19,681 nt of DNA from CAZCGA01 sp964498075 (GTDB lineage Bacteria; Desulfobacterota; Binatia; HRBIN30): the NCBI GenBank assembly GCA_964498075.1, contig CAZCGA010000117.1, positions 1 to 19,681 of the forward strand. Reading direction: 5' to 3'. The translations under genes and the position numbers were made by a program. Under the pieces are notes generated by a model. The model did no database searches, was not told the origin of the DNA, and saw only the letters and a program-made list of their open reading frames with translations. This document shows positions 13,208 to 19,681 of this stretch, one piece after another. Positions within the stretch are counted from its first letter, which is position 1; every line of letters begins with the position of its first letter.

Positions 13208-14247
13208 TGGCGCTGCGGCGACCGAAACGTGACGCCGCGCCGCTGCGGCCCGTGGTGTTTCGCTGGGATCTGGACAAGACGTATCTGCAGAGCGAGTTCC
13301 ATTCGCTGCGCGAGCTGATCCGCATCGGCTTCGAGAAGCCGGAAGACAAGGTCACCGTCCCCGGTGTGGTTCCGTTGATGCGCAACTTGCGCGAGGGGGC
13401 GGCGCAGGCCGGCCGCGAGGTGCGGGTCTACTTCGTGTCCGCCAGCCCACCGCAGATCGCCAAAGCGATCAAAGAGAAGCTGGCGTTGGACGGCATCGAG
13501 TACGACGGCATCGTGTTCAAGAACCAGCTGCACCACCTGGTGCGCGGCAAGTTTCGCAACCTGCGCGAGCAAGTCGGCTTCAAGCTCACCGAGCTGCTGA
13601 AGAGTCGGCCGACGGTGCCGCCCGACTCCGACGAGGTCTTGTTCGGTGACGATTGGGAGTCGGATCCGCTCATCTACTCGTTGTACGCCGACATCCTGGC
13701 GGGCCGCATGGCCAGCGGCGAGCTGGGCGGTGTGCTCAAGTCGATCGGCGTCGACCCCAATCTGACGGCGCAGGCGACGGAGCTGGCCGCCGCGGTTGCG
13801 CGTAGCGACGTCGTGAGCAAGATCTACATCAACCTCGAACGCCGGACGCCGCCGACGAGCTTCCGCTTCTTCGGGCCGCGCTTGGTGCCGACGTTCAACT
13901 ACTTCCAGACCGCGGCGTGCTTGTTCGAGAGCAGCCACCTCACCCTTCCGGCGGTGGCACAGGTGGCGGAGAGCTTGATCACGGGGGCGGCGTATACGCC
14001 GCATCGCCTGGCGAACTCACTCGCCGACATTGCCCGCCGCGGGCATCTGCAACCGCCGAGCACGATTGCGGTGCGGGAGTACCTGCGCGCCCGAAAGCTG
14101 TTGCCGCAACGCGCGCGGGACGGGGTCCGTCTCTCGTTGTGGGACCAACTGACCCGCTGGCTGCGTACCCGGCCCGCTCCAGCACCGGCGGTGCACGCGG
14201 CCATCAACTACGAGACGCTCGTCGCCGAGTGGCGCGCGGCGCGATAG
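13207..14247 (+). CDS. HAD-superfamily APP1/DUF2183-like phosphatase
   Basis: 346 aa. Motif I is DLDKT with Asp21, Asp23, Thr25; motif II is Ser78 in FVSASP; Lys126 in GFKL suits motif III; FGDDWESD (146-153) supplies the motif IV aspartates. The arrangement and the long cap-less core resemble the DUF2183 catalytic domain of phosphatidate phosphatase APP1. The C-terminal half (about 170-346) matches nothing I recognise. Activity on lipid phosphate is inferred from family resemblance and from the overlap (TGATG) with plsX, which makes the acyl donor for phosphatidate. A GTG at 13204 is an alternative start. Confidence 0.72.
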   Translation: MALRRPKRDAAPLRPVVFRWDLDKTYLQSEFHSLRELIRIGFEKPEDKVTVPGVVPLMRNLREGAAQAGREVRVYFVSASPPQIAKAIKEKLALDGIEYDGIVFKNQLHHLVRGKFRNLREQVGFKLTELLKSRPTVPPDSDEVLFGDDWESDPLIYSLYADILAGRMASGELGGVLKSIGVDPNLTAQATELAAAVARSDVVSKIYINLERRTPPTSFRFFGPRLVPTFNYFQTAACLFESSHLTLPAVAQVAESLITGAAYTPHRLANSLADIARRGHLQPPSTIAVREYLRARKLLPQRARDGVRLSLWDQLTRWLRTRPAPAPAVHAAINYETLVAEWRAAR

Positions 14248-14256
14248 GAGGCGGTT

Positions 14257-14586
14257 GTGACTGACTGCATCATCGTCCTGGTCACCGTTGGATCACGGGA
14301 GGAGGGCGAGCGGATCGCCGAGGCGTTGGTCGGCGAGCAGCGGGCCGCCTGCGTGAACGTCGTCGGACCGATCCGGTCAATCTACCGCTGGGAGAACGTC
14401 GTGCAGCGCGATGAGGAGCTGCTGCTCATCATCAAGACCCGCGCCGCGCTGTTTGCCGAGGTCGCGGCGCGGGTGCACGCGCTGCACTCCTACCAGACCC
14501 CTGAGGTCATCGCCCTGCCGATCACCGCGGGCTCGGAGGCGTACCTGGATTGGCTCCGCGGCGTGACCGACCGCCCGGGCGCGTAG
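14257..14586 (+). CDS. cutA: CutA1 family protein
   Basis: 109 aa, the full CutA1 length. Shows ALVGEQRAACVNVV, SIYRWENVVQRDEELLLIIKTR, and the HSYQTPEVIALPI stretch. CutA1 forms trimers of ferredoxin-like fold; it was linked to divalent-cation tolerance, but its real role is unsettled. GTG start with an excellent AGGAGG site (14246-14251), which contains the stop of the previous gene. Probably co-transcribed with plsX and the HAD gene; it converges on pilU with a 6-nt gap. Confidence 0.96.
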   Translation: MTDCIIVLVTVGSREEGERIAEALVGEQRAACVNVVGPIRSIYRWENVVQRDEELLLIIKTRAALFAEVAARVHALHSYQTPEVIALPITAGSEAYLDWLRGVTDRPGA

Positions 14587-14592
14587 ACGACG

Positions 14593-15750
14593 CTACAGAC
14601 GCCGCAGGTTCGGCGCCGGCGTGACGCCCTCGATGCGGAACTCATCGCCATCGAGCGCCAAGGCGCGTCGCTCGCGCGGCGTCTTGCGCGACAGCTCCAG
14701 GTTTTTGATCTGAATGCGCAGGTTGTTGGCGCTGTCGGCGTTGGCGAGGGCGTGCTCTTCGGAGATCCGTCCCGCCGCGTACAGTGCGAAGACCGACTGA
14801 TCGAAGGTCTGCCCGCCTTCCAGGGTGCTCTGCGCGATGGCCTCCTTGAGCGTGTCGACCTCGCCCTTCTTGATCAGATCCTTCGCCCACGGCGTGTCGA
14901 CCAGGATCTCCAACGCGGCGACGCGCCTGCCGTCCACCCCGGGAATCAGCCGCTGCGAGATGATGCCGCGCAGGTTCAACGACAGCTGCAGGTAGATCTC
15001 GGCGTGCCGGGCGACGGGAAAGAAGTTCATCACCCGTTCGATCGCCTGGTTGGCGTTGTTGGAGTGCAGGGTGGCCAGGCACAGATGACCGGTCTCGGCA
15101 AAGGTGATCGCGGCCTCCATGGTTTCGAGATCGCGCACCTCACCGATCAGGATCACGTCCGGCGCCTGGCGCAACGTGTTGCGCAGCGCCTCGTTGAACG
15201 ACACCGTGTCGAAGCCAACCTCCCGCTGGCTGACGATGCATTTCTTGTGGTTGTGGACGAACTCGATCGGGTCTTCGACCGTGAGGATATGGCCGGTCGT
15301 CGTTTCGTTGCGGTAATCGAGCATGGCGGCCTGTGTCGTCGACTTGCCCGAGCCGGTGGCGCCGGTGACCAGCACCATGCCGCGCCGGCTGACCACAATG
15401 ATCTTCAGGATCTCAGGGAGCTCCAGCTCGTCCAGCGTCGGTATACGGCTCTTGATGAGGCGAACCACCACGCCGACTGCGCCGCGCTGCCGGAAGACGT
15501 TGATGCGAAAGCGGCCGAGGCGGTCCGACGCGATCGCCAGGTTCATCTCCAGCTTCTCTTCGAAGACGGCACGCTGGCGCTCGCTCATCATTGAATTGGC
15601 CAGGTTCTCGACGTCGGCGGGCTTGAGCACGTCGGCGCCGAAAGGCTGGGTCACGCCTTCGACCCGGAGCATCGGCGGGCTGTCGACCGTGAGGTAGATG
15701 TCGGACGCGCCGCGCGTCACCATCTCGGCGAGGAGCGTGCGAATATCCAT
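14593..15750 (-). CDS. pilU: PilU-type pilus retraction ATPase
   Basis: 385 aa. Secretion-ATPase family: N-terminal PAS-like domain (1-100), Walker A GATGSGKST (130-138), Asp box HILTVEDPIEFVH (154-166), Walker B VILIGEVRD (199-207), His box TGHLCLATLHSN (220-231). It lacks the AIRNLIRE signature seen in the PilT neighbour and has an extended C-terminus, both PilU-like. As a hexamer it assists PilT in retracting type IV pili and twitching, acting at the inner membrane base. ATG 3 nt after the pilT stop, no strong ribosome site, so coupled. No other pilus gene is visible here. Confidence 0.9.
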   Translation of the reverse strand: MDIRTLLAEMVTRGASDIYLTVDSPPMLRVEGVTQPFGADVLKPADVENLANSMMSERQRAVFEEKLEMNLAIASDRLGRFRINVFRQRGAVGVVVRLIKSRIPTLDELELPEILKIIVVSRRGMVLVTGATGSGKSTTQAAMLDYRNETTTGHILTVEDPIEFVHNHKKCIVSQREVGFDTVSFNEALRNTLRQAPDVILIGEVRDLETMEAAITFAETGHLCLATLHSNNANQAIERVMNFFPVARHAEIYLQLSLNLRGIISQRLIPGVDGRRVAALEILVDTPWAKDLIKKGEVDTLKEAIAQSTLEGGQTFDQSVFALYAAGRISEEHALANADSANNLRIQIKNLELSRKTPRERRALALDGDEFRIEGVTPAPNLRRL

Positions 15751-15753
15751 GGC

Positions 15754-16866
15754 TCACGCCCCGCGGCCGGCAACCGGCCTGGGAATTTTCGGCTGCTGCG
15801 CGATCTTGGGGTCGACGCCAGGCGTTGCCGAGCCAAACAGGTTCGGCGTCAGGGTCCGCGATTGCGCCTCTTCCTTGGTGACCATTCCCTTGTTGACCAG
15901 TTCGATCAGCGCCATGTCGAGGGTCTGCATGCCGACGTTCTGGCCGGTCTGCATGCTGGATGGGATCTGGTGGATTTTGTTCTCGCGAATGAGGTTGCGC
16001 ACCGCCGGCGTGCCGATGAGGATCTCGAAGGCGGCAATGCGACCCCCGGCACGCTTGCGGAGCAGGCTTTGCGTGATCACCGCCTGGATCGACTCCGCAA
16101 ACATGGTCCGGATCTGCCCTTGCTGCCCCGCGGGAAACACGTCGATGACGCGGTCGACCGTCTTCGGCGCACTCGAGGTATGCAAGGTGCCGAACACCAA
16201 ATGCCCGGTCTCGGCGGCGGTGAGGGCCAGGGCGATGGTCTCGAGATCGCGCATTTCGCCGACGAGGATGACGTCCGGATCTTCGCGCAGCGCCCCGCGC
16301 AACGCGGAGTTGAAGGACTCCGTATGCGGCCCGACCTCGCGCTGGTTGACCAAGCACTTCTTGGACTGGTGGACGAACTCGATGGGATCCTCGATCGTCA
16401 GGATGTGCCCTTCGTAGCCCTCGTTGATGTAGTCGATCATGGCCGACAGCGTGGTCGACTTACCCGAGCCGGTAGGTCCGGTCACCACCACCAGCCCCTT
16501 TTCCTTGTTGCAGATCTCCTTCATGATCGGCGGCAAATCCAGCTCCTCCATCGTCAGCACCTTCGTCGGAATGGTGCGGAACACCGCCGCCTCGCCCCGC
16601 CGCGTGCGAAAGACGTTCACGCGAAAGCGGGAGATGTTGCCGAGCTCGAAGGAGAAGTCGGCGTCGTTGGTTTCCTGAAACTGCTTGCGCAGCGCGTCAC
16701 TCATGAGGTCGAACACCATGTGGTGCACCTCCTCGGCGGTGAGCGCTGGATGCTCGACCCGCTTCATGTCGCCGTGGATGCGCACCATCGGGGGTTCCGC
16801 CGCTGAGATATGCACGTCAGACGCGCCTTCCCGGTGTGCAAACGTCAGCAGTTGCGTAATATCCAT
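15754..16866 (-). CDS. pilT: PilT-type pilus retraction ATPase
   Basis: 370 aa from the ATG at 16866, chosen because GGAGGG lies just upstream and the conserved MDITQLL start aligns with PilT; the frame is open earlier. Walker A GPTGSGKST (130-138), Asp box HILTIEDPIEFVH (154-166), Walker B with Glu204 in VILVGEMRD, His box TGHLVFGTLHTSSA (220-233), and the PilT hallmark AVRNLIRE (288-295). It drives pilus retraction. First of a two-gene unit with pilU; a sigma-54-like promoter ends about 14 nt before the ribosome site. Confidence 0.96.
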   Translation of the reverse strand: MDITQLLTFAHREGASDVHISAAEPPMVRIHGDMKRVEHPALTAEEVHHMVFDLMSDALRKQFQETNDADFSFELGNISRFRVNVFRTRRGEAAVFRTIPTKVLTMEELDLPPIMKEICNKEKGLVVVTGPTGSGKSTTLSAMIDYINEGYEGHILTIEDPIEFVHQSKKCLVNQREVGPHTESFNSALRGALREDPDVILVGEMRDLETIALALTAAETGHLVFGTLHTSSAPKTVDRVIDVFPAGQQGQIRTMFAESIQAVITQSLLRKRAGGRIAAFEILIGTPAVRNLIRENKIHQIPSSMQTGQNVGMQTLDMALIELVNKGMVTKEEAQSRTLTPNLFGSATPGVDPKIAQQPKIPRPVAGRGA

Positions 16867-16890
16867 ACGGACCCTCCCCTCGTCGGCTAG

Positions 16891-16906
16891 AGCAAAACGC
16901 ACGCCA
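16891..16906 (-). promoter_or_regulatory. Sigma-54-like promoter for pilT-pilU
   Basis: Minus-strand TGGCGTGCGTTTTGCT matches 14 of 16 defined or free positions of TGGCACR-N4-TTGCW, with GG and GC at correct spacing for -24/-12. The inferred start near 16880 sits just ahead of the ribosome site and ATG at 16866. No enhancer site or activator gene was identified. Confidence 0.5.
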
Positions 16907-16991
16907 GGTGCGAGCCTCGACACCGACTACAAAGCCAGCTCAGCGGCCGCGCCATCCGTACAATCATCGAATGATGGGAACAGGCTTGTCG

Positions 16992-17990
16992 TTAATTTGA
17001 TAACGGGATCGCCGGTGACGGGATGAGCAGGACCTTGCCGATGCTGCGCCGCGATGCAATCTCGTCGAGCGCCGCCGCGGCCTCCGGCAGCGGGCGGACG
17101 GACGAGACCACCGGGGTCACCGCGCCGCGCTCGTACAGCTCGAAGAGGGCGGCCATCGCCTGACCGATCTTCCCGGAATCGTGTTGCCGGTAAGCACCCC
17201 AGTGCAAGCCGACGATCGCGATGTTCTTGAGCAGGATCCGGTTGACCTGGATGGTCGGAATACGGCCGGACGCGAACCCCACCACCAGCAGGCGGCCGCT
17301 GAAGGCAACGCACTTGGTGGACAGGTCAAAGATCTCGCCACCGACAGGATCGTAGATGACGTCGGCGCCGCGTCCACCCGTGGCCTGCTTGACGCGGTCG
17401 ACCCAATCTGGGTTCGTGTAGTCGTAGGCGTCCTCGGCACCGTGCTGCTTGGCGACGGCGAGCTTCGCCGGCGAGCTCGCAGTGGCGAGCACCCGTGCTC
17501 CGAGGGCGCGACCGATCTGCACGGCCGCAAGGCCCACGCCACCCGCGGCTGCGTGTACCAGCAGCACCTCGCCCGGCCGTAGATCGGCGCGGTAGACGAG
17601 ACCGAAGTACGAGGTCTGGTAGACCACGCCGAAGGCCGCACCATGCTCGAACGACATCGAGTCGGGCATGCGCACCACAGTTGCGGCCGGCGCCAGCGCC
17701 ACGCTCGCGTACCCTCCCCAGGCCAGCATGGCGAATACCCGATCGCCTTTTGCCAGCTCCTTCACGTCCGGACCGACGGCGCGCACGACGCCGGCGATCT
17801 CGCCGCCGGGCGAAAACGGTAACGGTGGCCGCACTTGGTACTTGCCTTGGACCATCAGGATGTCGAAGAAGTTGCACCCGATCGCGCGTACGTCGATCGC
17901 CACCTGGCCGGGTCCCGGCTCGGGATCCGGTAGATCTATGAGCTGCATGTCCCGGGGCTCACCCCAGGCCGTCGCTACCATCGCCCGCAT
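16992..17990 (-). CDS. Zinc-free MDR oxidoreductase (quinone oxidoreductase type)
   Basis: 332 aa. Medium-chain dehydrogenase/reductase fold with a GroES-like N-terminal part and the nucleotide-binding AAAGGVG (147-153) followed by ATASSPAKLAVAKQHGAE. The GCNFFDILMVQGKY segment (38-51) is QOR-like; the Cys/His residues that bind catalytic zinc in alcohol dehydrogenases are absent. It probably uses NADPH to reduce quinones or unsaturated carbonyls (acrylyl-CoA reductase-like activity is also possible). Strong AAAGGAGG site before the ATG. Isolated from pilT by 125 nt and from the upstream glycosyltransferase by 127 nt. Confidence 0.92.
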   Translation of the reverse strand: MRAMVATAWGEPRDMQLIDLPDPEPGPGQVAIDVRAIGCNFFDILMVQGKYQVRPPLPFSPGGEIAGVVRAVGPDVKELAKGDRVFAMLAWGGYASVALAPAATVVRMPDSMSFEHGAAFGVVYQTSYFGLVYRADLRPGEVLLVHAAAGGVGLAAVQIGRALGARVLATASSPAKLAVAKQHGAEDAYDYTNPDWVDRVKQATGGRGADVIYDPVGGEIFDLSTKCVAFSGRLLVVGFASGRIPTIQVNRILLKNIAIVGLHWGAYRQHDSGKIGQAMAALFELYERGAVTPVVSSVRPLPEAAAALDEIASRRSIGKVLLIPSPAIPLSN

Positions 17991-18065
17991 GTGACGTCCT
18001 CCTTTACGCTGCCGTTGGCGGCACGAGGGAAGAACGTTTCCGCCGAGGAGTCAAGTCAGGATCAG

Positions 18066-18086
18066 CGGTCGCGGTTGACGCGACCG
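18066..18086 (-). terminator. Small hairpin after the glycosyltransferase gene
   Basis: CGGTCGCG and CGCGACCG form a perfect 8-bp stem with a 5-nt loop, 31 nt past the stop codon of the upstream gene. There is no T-run, so intrinsic termination is uncertain. Confidence 0.3.
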
Positions 18087-18117
18087 GCGAGCTCCCGTGT
18101 GAAGGGCGCGTCAGCCT

Positions 18118-19681
18118 TCACCTGGCTCCCGAGGGCCGCAATGCTTGAAGTGCCTGCTGCGCGACCTCGATTTGGGTCCGGCCATCGGCAGTCAAATAAG
18201 TCTGCAGCACCCCCGGATCCAGGCGATGACGCTGGAAGAAGCTGCCGGCCATCTGGCGCAGCTCAGGATCGTCGGGGACCATTGCCAGGCCGTCGAAGTA
18301 CGCTTGCAATGCGGCGCGTGGGTCGCCGCGTTCTTCGAGGGCCAGGGCCAGGTGTATCCAACCGATCGTGTCCTTCGGATTGTCGGTGACGCCGGCGCGC
18401 AGATAACGGACCGCCGTGTCGAGGTGCCCGGCCTCGCGCTCCAACGTCCCGGTGTTCACCGCAATTTGTGGAATGCGATAGCTGCGAACGCCATACGGAT
18501 TGCCCCACGCAGCGATCACGCCGGCGATGGCTCCGAGTGCCGGCATGATCCACAGAGGCCGTTGCGAACGCCAGCCGTTCAGAGTCTTCGGCATGCGGTC
18601 GATTGCGACGCCCGCCAACAACAGCACCGAGGGTACCATGATCAGGCGGAAGCGGGCGTTGGTGAAGAAGATCAACGATGTCCCGGTCGCTACAGCGAGC
18701 AGCCCGCCTAGCAGTGCACACCCGCGCCACCGCCGGCCGAGCAGCAGCGCGCCGGCAAGCGCGCCGGGCAGGGCCATACCGAAGCTCAGCGGAAACACAG
18801 GGAGCCGAAACACCCAACTCTGCGATGTCTGCCACTCGATGTCGCTGCTGTTCGGCAGCTCGCGGTCCGTCCAGGTCCACAGGAACTTCTTCCAGAGCAA
18901 GCGGGCCGCTTCGCGCGGCTGTTCGCGCCAGAACGCCACCGCTTGTTGCGCGAACTGCCGGTCGGCGTCGGCGGCTTCGGTGGCGCGCGCCCGCACGGCA
19001 GCTTCGGTGGCTTCGAGCGCTCCGAACACAAACGGGTTCACGCCGTCGGCGTGCGGATTGTTGCCGAGCCACACGTTTACCCCTCCGCTCGTCGTGAACA
19101 GCACCGGCTGGCTACTGTTGGCGGCATTGAGCGCCACGCAAGCAGCGATGCACACGGCAACCGGTGCCGCAGTCCGCCACACGGCCCGCCGGCCGCCCCG
19201 CTGCCACGCATCGAGGACGACAAGTGGAAGGGCGAGGACGACTTCGGCGCGCACCAGCAGCGCCAGCGCCCACCAGCAACCGGCGAGTGTCCACGCACGC
19301 GGCGCGGGCGTCGCGGTCACCACGCTCGTGGTGACCGCCGCCATCACTACGCAGACGAAAAGCGTCGCGGGCAACAGCTCGCCGGTGAAATATATGAGCG
19401 GGCCGTAGGCCGCGGCCAGTGCGGCGGCGATCAGTCCGGCGCGTGGTCCGAACCAAGATCGCCCCGCCAGCGCAATCAGCCCGCAGGTGATCGCGTCGAG
19501 CACCGCTTGCAGCAACGCCACCGCCGCCACGCTGCGACCGAGCAGCGCATACGTAGCGGCCACGAAGTAAGGATACCCCGGTGACTGCTCGAACGGTGGC
19601 GTGGGTGCGCGCGGGCCGTCGAGGATCAGCGTCGCCCACTCATGGTAGCGCAGCGGCTCGGTCTGCAAATGGGTGAAGAAG
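18118..19681 (-). CDS. GT-C-type membrane glycosyltransferase with C-terminal TPRs, 5' end beyond window
   Basis: The frame is open to the right edge, so the true start and probably the catalytic N-terminal loop are missing; a TTG at 19668 is not convincing. Near the visible start, PPFEQSPGYPYFVAATYALLG is the pattern seen after the first loop of ArnT/PMT-type glycosyltransferases. Many hydrophobic helices follow over about 300 residues, then GGVNVWLGNNPHADG, a periplasmic-loop motif seen in related proteins. The last 120 residues hold TPR-like repeats (LEREAGHLDTAVRYLRAGV, LALEERGDPRAALQAYFDGL). These enzymes move sugars from polyprenyl phosphates on the periplasmic side. The target is unknown. 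Confidence 0.85.
   Translation of the reverse strand, partial: FFTHLQTEPLRYHEWATLILDGPRAPTPPFEQSPGYPYFVAATYALLGRSVAAVALLQAVLDAITCGLIALAGRSWFGPRAGLIAAALAAAYGPLIYFTGELLPATLFVCVVMAAVTTSVVTATPAPRAWTLAGCWWALALLVRAEVVLALPLVVLDAWQRGGRRAVWRTAAPVAVCIAACVALNAANSSQPVLFTTSGGVNVWLGNNPHADGVNPFVFGALEATEAAVRARATEAADADRQFAQQAVAFWREQPREAARLLWKKFLWTWTDRELPNSSDIEWQTSQSWVFRLPVFPLSFGMALPGALAGALLLGRRWRGCALLGGLLAVATGTSLIFFTNARFRLIMVPSVLLLAGVAIDRMPKTLNGWRSQRPLWIMPALGAIAGVIAAWGNPYGVRSYRIPQIAVNTGTLEREAGHLDTAVRYLRAGVTDNPKDTIGWIHLALALEERGDPRAALQAYFDGLAMVPDDPELRQMAGSFFQRHRLDPGVLQTYLTADGRTQIEVAQQALQALRPSGAR

Noticed and set aside
16866..16923. N-terminal extension of pilT to 16923
   Set aside because: The ATG at 16866 has a strong ribosome site and matches the PilT start; the extension overlaps the sigma-54-like promoter.
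16963..16975. ATCAT-CGA-ATGAT inverted repeat downstream of the MDR oxidoreductase
   Set aside because: Five A/T-rich pairs only, and no T-run; likely chance.

Overview
The window is gene-dense, high-GC bacterial chromosome with short intergenic gaps; no gene-free stretch reaches 300 bases. It carries core genes (rplU-rpmA-obgE-proB, plsX, cutA), twin type IV pilus retraction ATPases (pilT/pilU) with a sigma-54-like promoter, and many CoA- and redox-type catabolic genes (two crotonases, a P450, an amidohydrolase, an SDR and a quinone-oxidoreductase-like MDR). This mix suggests a Gram-negative, soil- or groundwater-type bacterium of the deltaproteobacterial/Desulfobacterota/Binatota kind. The lineage is inferred from gene content only and is not demonstrated. 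No rRNA, tRNA, CRISPR, IS element or phage gene was seen.

Layout. Bases 1-8941 are an accessory, catabolic-looking half. It starts with a truncated SDR (+), converging on a minus-strand run read as amidohydrolase -> P450 -> crotonase. A divergent Crp/Fnr-type regulator follows, with a CRP-like palindrome lying across its own start codon. Next come a secreted DUF4380 (mutarotase-like) protein, an exported SRPBCC/START-like protein, an orphan sugar-binding lipoprotein on the minus strand, and a coupled pair of DUF427 and a BadI/MenB-like crotonase.

Bases 8925-13207 are the housekeeping core: rplU-rpmA-obgE-proB on the minus strand with overlapping junctions, then a small glutaredoxin-like protein and plsX on the plus strand. 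plsX is coupled to a HAD/APP1-like phosphatase, followed by cutA. Bases 14593-16866 hold pilU and pilT (minus). The end holds a zinc-free MDR oxidoreductase and the 3' part of a GT-C membrane glycosyltransferase with TPRs (minus), cut by the window edge.

The most unusual non-coding signal is a set of three short degenerate tandem arrays with a 6-7 nt period (about 717-804, 11151-11220 and 12145-12186). Their unit sequences are unrelated, but each begins at or next to a gene's stop codon. Two of them fold into roughly 30-bp hairpins. The best regulatory signals are the CRP-like site at 4200-4215, whose GTGA/TCAC halves fit the regulator's own recognition helix, and the sigma-54-like promoter upstream of pilT. 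The most interesting protein is the crotonase at 802-1620, which lacks both canonical catalytic glutamates and sits in a P450/amidohydrolase run of unknown substrate.
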